From assembly GCA_028823235.1 (NCBI GenBank), contig JAPKBW010000004.1:1-64000 (forward strand): a DNA stretch of 64,000 nt, read 5' to 3'. The notes below the pieces were generated by a model, which made no database searches, was not told where the DNA came from, and saw only the letters and a program-made list of their open reading frames with translations. The stretch comes from Longimicrobiales bacterium. Lineage in GTDB: Bacteria > Gemmatimonadota > Gemmatimonadetes > Longimicrobiales > Gaopeijiaceae. A program made the position numbers and the translations under genes. Below, piece after piece: positions 44,074-52,118 of this stretch (within the stretch, counting starts at the first letter, position 1; each line of letters begins with the position of its first letter).

Positions 44074-44820
44074 GTGCCTGAATCCAAGCCCGTCCTTCTG
44101 GCCTCGGATATCCATTCCGGGGCAGCTCCACCCGCCCACCAGCGAGCGTTTCTCGACTGGCTGGACTACGCAGCGGTTGAAGCGTCGGCCATTGTCATTA
44201 ACGGCGACCTGTTCGACTTCTGGTTCGAGTACAGAACCGGCACCACGGGTGGACACGGCGACCTGCTGTCCAAGCTGAAGGAGATCGTTGACGCCGGAGT
44301 CCCTCTGACCCTAGTCGGAGGAAACCACGACTGGTGGGGCGGCCGGTATCTGACCGAAGAGATCGGAGTTGAGTTCCTTCACGAACCGTCCAGACGGTCG
44401 ATCGCAGGGCATCGGACGTTTCTCACTCACGGCGACGGCCTCGGAGCCGGAGATATCCGCTATCGCGTTCTGAAAAGTGTACTACGGGCCCGTGCCACGC
44501 GGCTCGCATTCGGAATGCTCCCCGTCACCGTCGGCGATCGCATCGCGTCAGGGGTGTCGAAAACGGAAGATCGTTGGGACCAGTGGGGCGGCCGACAAGA
44601 GCTCCGGTCCGCTGCGCTCGAGGCCTGGGCCGTGGACCTGTTCTCTAGGGAACCGGAACTCGGACTCATTCTCCTGGGTCACACCCATCTTCCGCTGGTC
44701 CGCGAGGTTGCTCCGGGCCGATGGTACGTGAATTCAGGAGACTGGGTGTTCCATCAGAGCTACGTGACACTTCAGGAAGGGGCGGCGCCCCTCCTGCTCG
44801 ATTGGAGAGAGCGCTCGTGA
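44074..44820 (+). CDS. lpxH: LpxH-type UDP-2,3-diacylglucosamine hydrolase
   Basis: About 248-residue calcineurin-like metallophosphoesterase. All metal motifs are visible: LLASDIHSG, VINGDLFDFW, GGNHDWWGG, LTHGDGLG and LLGHTHLP. The FDFW block and the internal spacing are typical of LpxH, which makes lipid X from UDP-diacylglucosamine in lipid A synthesis. A GTG at 44074 is taken as start since the domain begins directly after it; the open frame extends upstream to 43978 but overlaps the divergent lipoprotein start. No clear ribosome site. Its GTGA end couples to the next gene. Confidence 0.85.
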   Translation: MPESKPVLLASDIHSGAAPPAHQRAFLDWLDYAAVEASAIVINGDLFDFWFEYRTGTTGGHGDLLSKLKEIVDAGVPLTLVGGNHDWWGGRYLTEEIGVEFLHEPSRRSIAGHRTFLTHGDGLGAGDIRYRVLKSVLRARATRLAFGMLPVTVGDRIASGVSKTEDRWDQWGGRQELRSAALEAWAVDLFSREPELGLILLGHTHLPLVREVAPGRWYVNSGDWVFHQSYVTLQEGAAPLLLDWRERS

Positions 44821-45449
44821 AGAGCAAACTTCGTCGAGCCATCAGATGCAATGCGGTCTTTTCTGGCGCCCTCGCTTCCGCCCTCAGCTTGACGGTGTAC
44901 GGACCCGCAGTGACCCCGATCGCAGCTCAGGAGCGTCCTGTGGTCGTATCCATGGCCCAGGTGGATCTTCCCCCGCCTCTGTCGATCTCACCCGGAGGAG
45001 CCTTCCGGCGCACATTGATACTCCCAGGGTGGGGCCACGCGGCGATCGGGTCCTACACGCGGGGCGGATTCTACTTTGGCATACAGACCGCCACCGTCTT
45101 CACGCTCCTCCGCACCCGCGTACGCATCGGCGAGTCTCAGGACCGCGTTGGCTTTCGAGAGACGGTGCTTCGAGCCCAGTACACTTCGCAAGGCGTGACA
45201 AACCCCGAAGAGGTTCAGGGTCGGCTCGACGCCGATGAGGGCCTCTCCGACCTCGTGCGATTGCTGGACTCCCGGAAGGGCCAGCAGGAGGATCTGATCG
45301 CGTTCGGGCTGTTCATGCTCCTTATCAGCGGTGCAGATGCATACGTATCAGCGCATCTCGCGCGCTTTCCCGAGCCGCTCGACTTGGGCATCGAGCCGTC
45401 GCCTTTGGGGGGCGTGGACCTCGGGTTCAAGATCTCGATCCCGAACTGA
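44817..45449 (+). CDS. DUF5683-type envelope protein
   Basis: 210 residues from a GTG overlapping the LpxH-like stop (GTGA). An N-terminal signal or membrane anchor (ALASALSLTVYGPAVTPIAAQ) precedes the block FRRTLILPGWGHAAIGSYTR, GGFYFGIQTATVFTLL and a second hydrophobic stretch AFGLFMLLISGADAYVSAHL typical of DUF5683 proteins, followed by a short strand-rich end. Function unknown; DUF5683 genes are common in Bacteroidota-like and Gemmatimonadota-like genomes. Confidence 0.75.
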   Translation: MKSKLRRAIRCNAVFSGALASALSLTVYGPAVTPIAAQERPVVVSMAQVDLPPPLSISPGGAFRRTLILPGWGHAAIGSYTRGGFYFGIQTATVFTLLRTRVRIGESQDRVGFRETVLRAQYTSQGVTNPEEVQGRLDADEGLSDLVRLLDSRKGQQEDLIAFGLFMLLISGADAYVSAHLARFPEPLDLGIEPSPLGGVDLGFKISIPN

Positions 45450-45470
45450 CCGGTCTCGACATTGGGCGGC

Positions 45471-45567
45471 TGGCGGGAGCGTGTGGGAATCGAACCCACC
45501 CACCCGGGTTCTAGCCGGGCTGCACGGTTTTGAAGACCGTCGGAGACACCAGTCTCCCTCCGCCCCC
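45471..45567 (-). tRNA. selC: tRNA-Sec (anticodon UCA)
   Basis: Read on the minus strand: acceptor GGGGGCG pairs with CGCTCCC before an encoded CCA (45471-45473). A long six-pair D stem GGAGAC-TGGT-GTCTCC (45542-45557), anticodon arm ACGGT-CTTCAAA-ACCGT (45524-45540) with anticodon TCA at 45531-45533, a long variable arm (CCGGG-type stem in 45501-45520) and T arm GTGGG-TTCGATT-CCCAC (45483-45499). The extended D stem, variable arm and UCA anticodon identify selenocysteine tRNA. The eighth acceptor pair would be G-A. It stands between the DUF5683 gene and decayed fragments. Confidence 0.92.
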
Positions 45568-45860
45568 TTGGGTGCGCAGCCGCGCTGACCCGATAGCAAG
45601 CGACTCCATCACGCTTGCGTACAGGTCCATGGAAGGGGACAGACCATAGAGGGAAGCGGGTCTTAGTTCCAGAGCGACCCCGAGTGAAACAATCCGACTG
45701 ACCGCATAGCTTCGACCCGGTAGTTATTGCTCAGCAACAGGATACGTACCACCACTTCAAGTCAGTTCGACTCCGTGAAGCTGTGCGGCATCGTGGGGAC
45801 GACATACAGGATCTGGCGTCGATCGTCAGGCCCGAGTTGGACCTCCTGGATCTCTGCCGG
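45568..45860. other. Intergenic region without recognisable gene
   Basis: About 290 bases between the tRNA-Sec 5' end and the fragments downstream of the BNR-repeat gene. It presumably includes the minus-strand promoter for the tRNA. I see no ORF with a start signal, no hairpin terminator and no repeat. Confidence 0.5.
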
Positions 45861-46184
45861 CTACCCGAAGACCCAATCGAAGACCAGCTTGCCCCCTGCA
45901 CCGCCGAACAAAGAGGTCCCACCGATTTCTGGCAAGAAGGAGAACTCGTTCCTGGGCTGCCGCGTGGTCTCTTGGTTCAGTGTGCGGTACCGGTACCCGA
46001 GCCCCAGCACGTGTAGGCGGGCAGCGGGATACAGCGACAGACCACTCTCATAGTCGAACCGGCCTTCACCAACCGGGATGATCTCTGCCTCGATCGGGAA
46101 ATCCACAACAGGGAAATTGGTGGTAATGCGCAGAGAAACGGGGAATCCACCCCTCTTCAGCTGCGCGATGTTGTACCTCGTCGA
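45861..46184 (-). pseudogene. C-terminal fragment of a beta-barrel-like protein
   Basis: The frame (ending at 45861) contains strand-like alternating sequence: GFPVSLRITTNFPVVDFPIE, RFDYESGLSLYPAARLHVLG, then a final SLFGGAGGKLVFDWVFG ending in an aromatic-Gly. It lacks any start codon with a ribosome site and its upstream part is the frameshifted acyltransferase remnant next door. It therefore looks like the decayed end of an outer-membrane protein gene, though a short intact gene starting at the ATG within cannot be excluded. Confidence 0.4.
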
Positions 46185-46185
46185 C

Positions 46186-46370
46186 AATCGGACGCCCCGC
46201 AGCATGAAAAATGGCGAGGGGGTCGATCGGCGCATTCGGATGGCACGCGCCGTGACCAGCACCGGCCCGGAGGCAAGCCTCGGACCGGTGCGCTCCACAT
46301 CGTAGAAGACCGCGACTGCCCAGCCCACGATTTTCGTGATGAGCCCTGGACAGCACGTGGTCGTTCTCCG
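46186..46370 (-). pseudogene. Frameshifted N-terminal remnant of a PlsC-like acyltransferase
   Basis: Reading one minus frame gives ITKIVGWAVAVFYDVERTGP then GPVLVTA; shifting frame immediately gives HPNAPIDPLAIFHAAGRPI. Joined, this is the N-terminus and catalytic-His block (NHPNxxxDPL type) of a glycerol-phosphate/1-acylglycerol-phosphate acyltransferase. The rest of the enzyme is missing; sequence beyond GRPI belongs to the beta-barrel-like fragment. Frameshift plus truncation indicate a dead gene. Confidence 0.55.
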
Positions 46371-46375
46371 TCAGA

Positions 46376-49300
46376 TCAGGTGATCAGTTGCTCAGCATCG
46401 ATCGGCTCCAGACCGAGTTCCCGCAGCAGCTCGTTCAGACGAGCAAGGTCCTGCTGGATGACCAACTGCATCTGCTCCAACTCCGCGTCCAGCTGCGCCG
46501 AAAGGGTCTGATAGACCTCGTACGACTGATCCGTCGGCCGCGTCTCCGCACCTTCCACCAGGTTCTGAAGCGCCGCGATCTTATTGTTCAGCTTGATCGG
46601 GAAGTTCAGCGGATCCTGGTTGGACTGATTCTGCACCTGGTAGATCTCACCCTCAACTCCTCCGAGGCGCTCGTTGACCGTGCCGCCCAGTGACTGTAAT
46701 TCGGCGTTGTCGTTCTCGTCGAGCCGGTCTCCGATTTGATCCTTGATCGAACGAATCCGAAGCACTGCCTCGTTTGCGTCGGTCACACGGTCTCTGATCT
46801 GAATCGAGAAGTCGAACCGTTCCTGCAGGTCAGCCATCGTGATGCCATCCGCGATAGCGCGCGGGTTCATCTTAATCTCGAAATCCTGAGTCATGCTTTC
46901 ACCGTCGACGGTGAGTCGCACCTGGTACCGACCTGGAAGCACTGCCGGCCCCTGGTTTCCGGCAGCCCAGAAGATTCGCCCATCGAAGTCCGTCCAGCCT
47001 GCCAGTCGCTGGTTCCAGCGAAACCGATTCGAACCCGTAACCTTGCCAACCGTCGGGGTCCCACCGCCTCCGAACGGGTTGAATCCCTCGGTGCCCTCCT
47101 CGTCTTCTTCCTCTTCGTCCTCCGGGGACTCGAAAGTAGCGAGAACATCACCTGACGCACTCATGAACTCGAGCATGACCTGTTCGGCATCATCGGCGAG
47201 GTAGTAGTTGATGTCGACCGCGTTGTCGAAACGCCGGACCGGGTCCTTCGGATCGAAGAGCCAGTAGTCTGCCGAGGCGACTTCGTCCGTGAGCTGCCGA
47301 AGCGGCCCTATGCTGCGCATGACCCAGAACGAGCGGCCATGCGTGGAGATGACGAGGTCGTTCTCTTCGACTACCAGGTCGGATACCTGCGTCACCGGCA
47401 GGTTCATTGTGAGGGGCTGCCAGGAGGCACCGTCGTTCCACGATACGTACACGGTCCGCTCAGACGCTGCATAGAGCAGCCCGGGGCGTGTTGGGTCCTC
47501 GCGGACGGCGCGCAGAAAGTCATCTGCGGGGATCCCGCTCACGATCTTCGTCCAGGTCTCGCCGTAGTCCTCGGTCTTCCAGATGTACGGACTACGATCG
47601 TTGTCCACGAGATACCGAATTCCCGCAACGTATGCCTTCCCCGGGGTGTTGGGAGATACCTCGATCGTGTTGATGCGCACGAAGTCGGGGGCATCCGCGG
47701 GCGTGACGTTTTCCCAACTCGGGGACGCCGCACGCGCGTTCCGCGTCACGCTCACATACCCGTCGTCAGACCCGGCCCAGATGACGTTCGGATCGTGGGG
47801 CGAAGGCGCGATCGCGAAGACCGTCGCGAACGTCTCGACACCCGTCTGGTCGAGCGTGATCGGGCCACCCGAGGCGCCCACGGTCATCGATTCGTTTCGC
47901 GTCAGATCCGGACTGATCTGGACCCAGTTCTGACCCTCGGTCGTGCTCTTCCAGACCTTCTGAGTTCCCGTGTAGAGAATGTTGCTGTCGTGCTTGTCGA
48001 ATACGATCGGGAAGGTCCATTGGACCCGCTCGCGCAGGTCTTCGGCGGACTGCCCCATCGGGTTCTCCGGCCAGACGTTGATGCCTCGCTGGAAGCCCGT
48101 CTCGTGGTCGTACCTCGACAGCTGACCGCCGTAGCAACCGGCGTAGAAAATGTCGAGATCGTCCGGGTTCGGCGCGATGTAGCCGCTCTCACACCCTCCG
48201 ACCGAGTAGTAGTGGCCACCACCACCGAAACCGCCGGCAGCCGACAGGTGATTCCACCCACTCGACGGGGTACACGCCGTAGAGTTGTCCTGCTGAGCAC
48301 CACAGATATGGTAAGGCTCGTGGTCCGTCGTGATCACCCGGTAGAACTGAGCGGTCGCATACTCTTGATCGGTCCACGTCTCTCCACCGTTGAAAGAGAC
48401 ATTCGCCCCACCGTCATTCGAGTTGATCATGCGATCGGTGTCGGACGGTGCGATCCAGAGGTCGTGGTTATCGCCGTGCGGGACCCGGATCTGCTGTGGG
48501 AACGTCACGCCCCCGTCAGTCGACCGGTAGAACCCTGTGTTAAGCGCATAAACGACATCCTCGTCCTGCGGGTCGGCGTAGATGCGTGTGTAATAGAATG
48601 CTCGCTGCCGGAGCTTCCTCTCGTCGTTGACCTGCTCCCAGCTCCCACCCGCGTCGTCCGAGCGGTACACACCACCCCCCGGGACGTGTTCGACAATGAC
48701 CCAGACGCGATCGGAGTTCGCGCCCGAGACGGCGACGCCCATCTTCCCGATGGGGCCCACGGGGTCGAGACCGAGACTCGACGTGATGTCGGACCAGGTC
48801 TCACCACCATCGATAGACTTCCAGAGGCCAGAGTCAAGGCCCCCTGAACTCATGCCCCAGCTCTTCCTCCACGCCTCCCAGACGGTCGCGTAGAGCACGT
48901 CGGGGTCGTTCGGATCTATGATGAGGTCCGCGGCGCCCGCCTTCTCGCTCTTGAAAAGGGTGAGGTCCCAGGTCTCACCTCCATCTGTCGTCTTGTAGAC
49001 GCCGCGCTCCGGGTTGTCCGCCGAGTGCTGCCCAAAGGCCGCCACCCATGCGACGTCACAGTTCTCCGGGTGGATCCGGATGCGGGCGATGTTTTGCGAT
49101 TCGACCAGCCCGAGGTGCTCCCAAGTGCTCCCGGCGTCGATCGACTTGTAGACACCGTCTCCCTGCATGACGTTGCCGCGTAGCTGAGTCTCGCCAGTAC
49201 CGATGTAGACCACGTCCGGGTCGGCCTCACAGACCGCGGCCGCACCGACCGAGCCCGACGTGATCTGTCCGTCCGTCATCGGATTCCAGTTGCTGCCGCC

Positions 49301-49537
49301 GTCGGTCGTCTTCCACAGACCGCCGCCGACGGCGCCGAAGTAATACTCCAGCGGGCGGGCATCGCTGCCGGCCACCGCGGTGGAGCGTCCACCCCGAGAT
49401 ATGCCGACGCTGTTCCAGCTGAGCATGTCGTAGAGCGCTTCGTCGTACTGCTGTGCCGCAACTGGCCCACCCGGCACGAGGCCGGACATGGTGAGGGCGA
49501 GTGCTAGCGGTGTGAGATTCCGTAGCTGATTACGCAT
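46376..49537 (-). CDS. Secreted BNR/VPS10-like beta-propeller protein
   Basis: 1053 residues with a signal peptide (LTPLALALTMSGLVPGG...AAQ). Repeated Asp-box/BNR units are obvious: GLWKTTDGGSNWNPM, GVYKSIDAGSTWEHL, GVYKTTDGGETWDL, GLWKSIDGGETWSD, FYRSTDGGVTF, among others, making two beta-propellers as in VPS10/sortilin-type glycosyl-hydrolase-annotated proteins. The C-terminal 300 residues include a short acidic run and a helical end. This large family is abundant in Gemmatimonadota and Bacteroidota; enzymatic function is not established. Start ATG 49537. Confidence 0.85.
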   Translation of the reverse strand: MRNQLRNLTPLALALTMSGLVPGGPVAAQQYDEALYDMLSWNSVGISRGGRSTAVAGSDARPLEYYFGAVGGGLWKTTDGGSNWNPMTDGQITSGSVGAAAVCEADPDVVYIGTGETQLRGNVMQGDGVYKSIDAGSTWEHLGLVESQNIARIRIHPENCDVAWVAAFGQHSADNPERGVYKTTDGGETWDLTLFKSEKAGAADLIIDPNDPDVLYATVWEAWRKSWGMSSGGLDSGLWKSIDGGETWSDITSSLGLDPVGPIGKMGVAVSGANSDRVWVIVEHVPGGGVYRSDDAGGSWEQVNDERKLRQRAFYYTRIYADPQDEDVVYALNTGFYRSTDGGVTFPQQIRVPHGDNHDLWIAPSDTDRMINSNDGGANVSFNGGETWTDQEYATAQFYRVITTDHEPYHICGAQQDNSTACTPSSGWNHLSAAGGFGGGGHYYSVGGCESGYIAPNPDDLDIFYAGCYGGQLSRYDHETGFQRGINVWPENPMGQSAEDLRERVQWTFPIVFDKHDSNILYTGTQKVWKSTTEGQNWVQISPDLTRNESMTVGASGGPITLDQTGVETFATVFAIAPSPHDPNVIWAGSDDGYVSVTRNARAASPSWENVTPADAPDFVRINTIEVSPNTPGKAYVAGIRYLVDNDRSPYIWKTEDYGETWTKIVSGIPADDFLRAVREDPTRPGLLYAASERTVYVSWNDGASWQPLTMNLPVTQVSDLVVEENDLVISTHGRSFWVMRSIGPLRQLTDEVASADYWLFDPKDPVRRFDNAVDINYYLADDAEQVMLEFMSASGDVLATFESPEDEEEEDEEGTEGFNPFGGGGTPTVGKVTGSNRFRWNQRLAGWTDFDGRIFWAAGNQGPAVLPGRYQVRLTVDGESMTQDFEIKMNPRAIADGITMADLQERFDFSIQIRDRVTDANEAVLRIRSIKDQIGDRLDENDNAELQSLGGTVNERLGGVEGEIYQVQNQSNQDPLNFPIKLNNKIAALQNLVEGAETRPTDQSYEVYQTLSAQLDAELEQMQLVIQQDLARLNELLRELGLEPIDAEQLIT

Positions 49538-49704
49538 GAGTTCGATGTCTGAGGTTGGTTGCTCGAAACAGGTGTGCGCTCGAACCTGACGGCCTCACGC
49601 ACGACGTGTCACACCGAATAGTGCGACGCGGAGACGCACCGTGGTACGCCATTCCTGAAGATAGCAGCAGACACTCAACCCGTCGGGTGGCCGACGGCGA
49701 ACTC

Positions 49705-50211
49705 TCAGGTACCGATCAGACCCCAGATCATGGAAATCAAAGAGCTGCTCACGACGATTGCCGACTCGGGCTGGGGTAGTCCTGGCGTCACGAGGTCGCC
49801 GCCATTTTTCGTGGAGTTGAACGCGCTGATGCCGGCCGCCAGAGCGCCTGCTGTGATCACCACACCCAACACAACACTCTTGGTGGACGAAAACTCGCGA
49901 ACTTCGATCACGCTCACCTGCTCGGCGCTCAGGCTGATCGTATCGAACTGAACGATCTCTCGGTACGCTCCATAGGTGCGGATTGATTTGGTCGCGAGCA
50001 ATAATGTCTCTCCCACACTGACGACCTGACCTTCTAGCGACGCCGTCTGACTGGCGGCATTGGGCCTATCGAGTGCCGACGTCACGGGCACCCGAACACG
50101 AACGATCGAGCCTATCGACGGTGTCTCAACCACTCGGTAATTATGGCAACCGGACAAGACCGTGCCGGCAAGCATCAGCACGGGAAGCCATCGCACATTG
50201 CCGATTCGCAT
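49705..50211 (-). CDS. Hypothetical lipoprotein
   Basis: 168 residues from ATG 50211; lipobox VLSGC at about residue 20. The mature region is a small strand-rich domain (VRVRVPVTSAL, SLEGQVVSVGETLLLATKSI) then a Gly/Ala-rich hydrophobic C-terminal segment (VVLGVVITAGALAAGISAF). I do not recognise the family. It overlaps the upstream lipoprotein gene by one base, so they form an operon. Confidence 0.65.
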   Translation of the reverse strand: MRIGNVRWLPVLMLAGTVLSGCHNYRVVETPSIGSIVRVRVPVTSALDRPNAASQTASLEGQVVSVGETLLLATKSIRTYGAYREIVQFDTISLSAEQVSVIEVREFSSTKSVVLGVVITAGALAAGISAFNSTKNGGDLVTPGLPQPESAIVVSSSLISMIWGLIGT

Positions 50212-50648
50212 TAGAGCTCGACCTCGATAACGTCGGTAAATGAGTGGTTGAACTGGTACAGGAACCGCCACGGTATATCGGGGAACAGGTCGCCCGCACG
50301 GTCGTAGAGAGTTCGTCCGTCCGCTGCGATCGCCACGTCGACGTTGACCGCATCCACTGCCGACACCTCCGCTTGGAGGAAGAGGCGCCGTTCGATCCGG
50401 ACGTCGATGATCGTATCGAATGGCAGGGTGTGCAGGACCGTATCAGCCCTATAGATCGCGACCCGTGTCACATCCATTTCATCGACCCCGGCAATGAACT
50501 CCTTCGAGTAGACTATCGAAACCGTCTGCCCGACGGGTCCGCTCATCCGGACCGTAATGAATTTCGGGGTGAGGTCTTGGAACACTTCACAGGCGGCGAT
50601 CAAAGACATCAGCAGGACGAGGCCGAAAAATCTCTTTAGGGTCTTCAT
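50211..50648 (-). CDS. Hypothetical lipoprotein, operon partner
   Basis: 145 residues from ATG 50648; lipobox LIAAC. Mature region is strand-rich and charged (KFITVRMSGPVGQTVSIVYS, FDTIIDVRIERRLFLQAEVS) and ends DVIEVEL. Family not recognised. The frame is open upstream to 50705 through the terminator hairpin, so the inner ATG is preferred. Confidence 0.65.
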   Translation of the reverse strand: MKTLKRFFGLVLLMSLIAACEVFQDLTPKFITVRMSGPVGQTVSIVYSKEFIAGVDEMDVTRVAIYRADTVLHTLPFDTIIDVRIERRLFLQAEVSAVDAVNVDVAIAADGRTLYDRAGDLFPDIPWRFLYQFNHSFTDVIEVEL

Positions 50649-50682
50649 AGTCCGCGGAGCAAGTAGTGGTTCCGGCAACAAA

Positions 50683-50730
50683 AAGAAGGCGAGGCGCACC
50701 CGCACTGAGTACGGATGCGCCCGCCTTCTT
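50683..50730 (-). terminator. Strong intrinsic terminator of the SusC/SusD operon
   Basis: AAGAAGGC at 50683-50690 pairs with GCCTTCTT at 50723-50730, and GGCGCA (50693-50698) with TGCGCC (50116 equivalents at 50716-50721), closing with CCG/CGG around a nine-base loop. On the minus strand the stem is followed by a T-rich run (CTTCTTTTTG), 40-95 bases after the SusD stop at 50777. A long, near-perfect stem with T-tract is a textbook intrinsic terminator. Confidence 0.85.
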
Positions 50731-50776
50731 ATTACAGCGTACTGCTTATGCTGTTTCCTTCGCTACTTCTTATCGA

Positions 50777-52105
50777 TCAACCGCTGCAAGTCGATGTACC
50801 CAGATTGCAGTTAGCGCGGATCTCGACGATCGTGATCGGAAGCATGTGTCCCGGTTGGGTCAACGTAGTCGAACCCGCAGCCCACAGCGGATCCGTCAAA
50901 CCCCACCGGTACATGTCCTGGAGCCGGAGCCCCTGCCAGAGTGTGTTCACACGCCGCGTGTGCTGAAGCATGGCGACATCGGTGACCGCACCACCCGAAA
51001 CGAAGGGCGATGCGTAGCTGTCGTACGCGCGGATCGCGTTGATCTGCGTCGCGAAGGCTGCTGCATCACCACCAGCGAGTGCGTCCTCGGCAATGATGAG
51101 CCGCATCAAGCGTGCCGATGCGAGCGTGAGGTTGCCGTACTGATTGCCACCCCACTGAGCGACCGCTGTGACGAGCGCGGCGTCATCAGCACCTGTCACC
51201 ACATCCTTAAGAATGACCACACCTGTCCGGCCCGATGCTCCGGGGCCAGTGTTTTCGACGAGAGACTGGTCGAGCTGGTTCTCGCCGCGCTGGTTGACGT
51301 TCGAACACATTGCGCAGGAATTCTTACCCGAAGCGTAATCCAGGGTGTACTTCCAATCCGCACCGGCCGCCGCAGTCAATACAGCGTTAGCATCCGCTAG
51401 CGCTGCCGGGAACGCCATGGCGCCCCCAGCTGTCGCACTGGGATTGATGACACCCCAGATCGCACGTGACATGTGCGCACGAGCACGAAGACCCGTTGCA
51501 ACCGTCGCCAGGTCTGTCTTTCCAAGCGCCGTGAACTGGGTGATAGCCAATCCGAGTTCGGAGATCGCGCTATCGATCACGCCCCCCATCGCTGCTGGCC
51601 CAACCGGCGGACCATCAGTCTGCTTATCGGAGAACGTCATGTCGTCCTGGACCTCACCCGTGACCATCAGGATGATGCCGTTGTACAGGTGAGCGTTCGC
51701 CAGATCGAGGCCGAAACCCGCGTCACCCGCATTGTTCGCCACATGTTCACTGATGATTGTGACGGCATTTCTCGCCATCCACGTAGCCTGTCCCAGCTTC
51801 GGGAAGGCGCTGTCCATGAACTCGTTCAGTGGATCGCCGATGTTGCCCCTATCAAGGGACCCCCAGGCATCACGAGAACCCGTCCAGTAAAGCTCATCGG
51901 CCACCATGGCCGGACCTTCCCAAACGTCCGCAACCGCATCGGCAACAAGCCGAAGCGAACCATTGGCGACACCATTCGAGGCTGCCTCCAACTGGATCGA
52001 GGCCTCAACCAGGCTGTTGGGGTTGTCCACGTCGAGCAGATCACAGCCCGAGAATGCGAACACCGCGGCAACAGCAAGGATAGGAGCTTTGATTCTGTTA
52101 GTCAT
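50777..52105 (-). CDS. RagB/SusD-family nutrient-binding lipoprotein
   Basis: 442 residues, outer-membrane lipoprotein with lipobox AFSGC followed by DLLDVDNPN, the usual SusD start. Helical repeat region (QLEAASNGVANGSLRLVADA, LDLANAHLYNGIILMVTG) and a C-terminal RLQDMYRWG as in RagB/SusD proteins. It sits behind the TonB-dependent SusC-like gene with a 13-base gap and is the substrate-capturing partner. Substrate unknown; no glycan hydrolase genes are adjacent. Start is the ATG at 52105 (AGGGAG upstream) rather than the TTG two codons before. Confidence 0.9.
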   Translation of the reverse strand: MTNRIKAPILAVAAVFAFSGCDLLDVDNPNSLVEASIQLEAASNGVANGSLRLVADAVADVWEGPAMVADELYWTGSRDAWGSLDRGNIGDPLNEFMDSAFPKLGQATWMARNAVTIISEHVANNAGDAGFGLDLANAHLYNGIILMVTGEVQDDMTFSDKQTDGPPVGPAAMGGVIDSAISELGLAITQFTALGKTDLATVATGLRARAHMSRAIWGVINPSATAGGAMAFPAALADANAVLTAAAGADWKYTLDYASGKNSCAMCSNVNQRGENQLDQSLVENTGPGASGRTGVVILKDVVTGADDAALVTAVAQWGGNQYGNLTLASARLMRLIIAEDALAGGDAAAFATQINAIRAYDSYASPFVSGGAVTDVAMLQHTRRVNTLWQGLRLQDMYRWGLTDPLWAAGSTTLTQPGHMLPITIVEIRANCNLGTSTCSG

Positions 52106-52118
52106 TGTCAAATCTCCC

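Noticed and set aside
47339-48847. Long 502-codon plus-strand ORF
   Set aside because: It lies antisense to the BNR-repeat gene; the Arg/Val-rich product has no family features. A shadow of a GC-rich gene.
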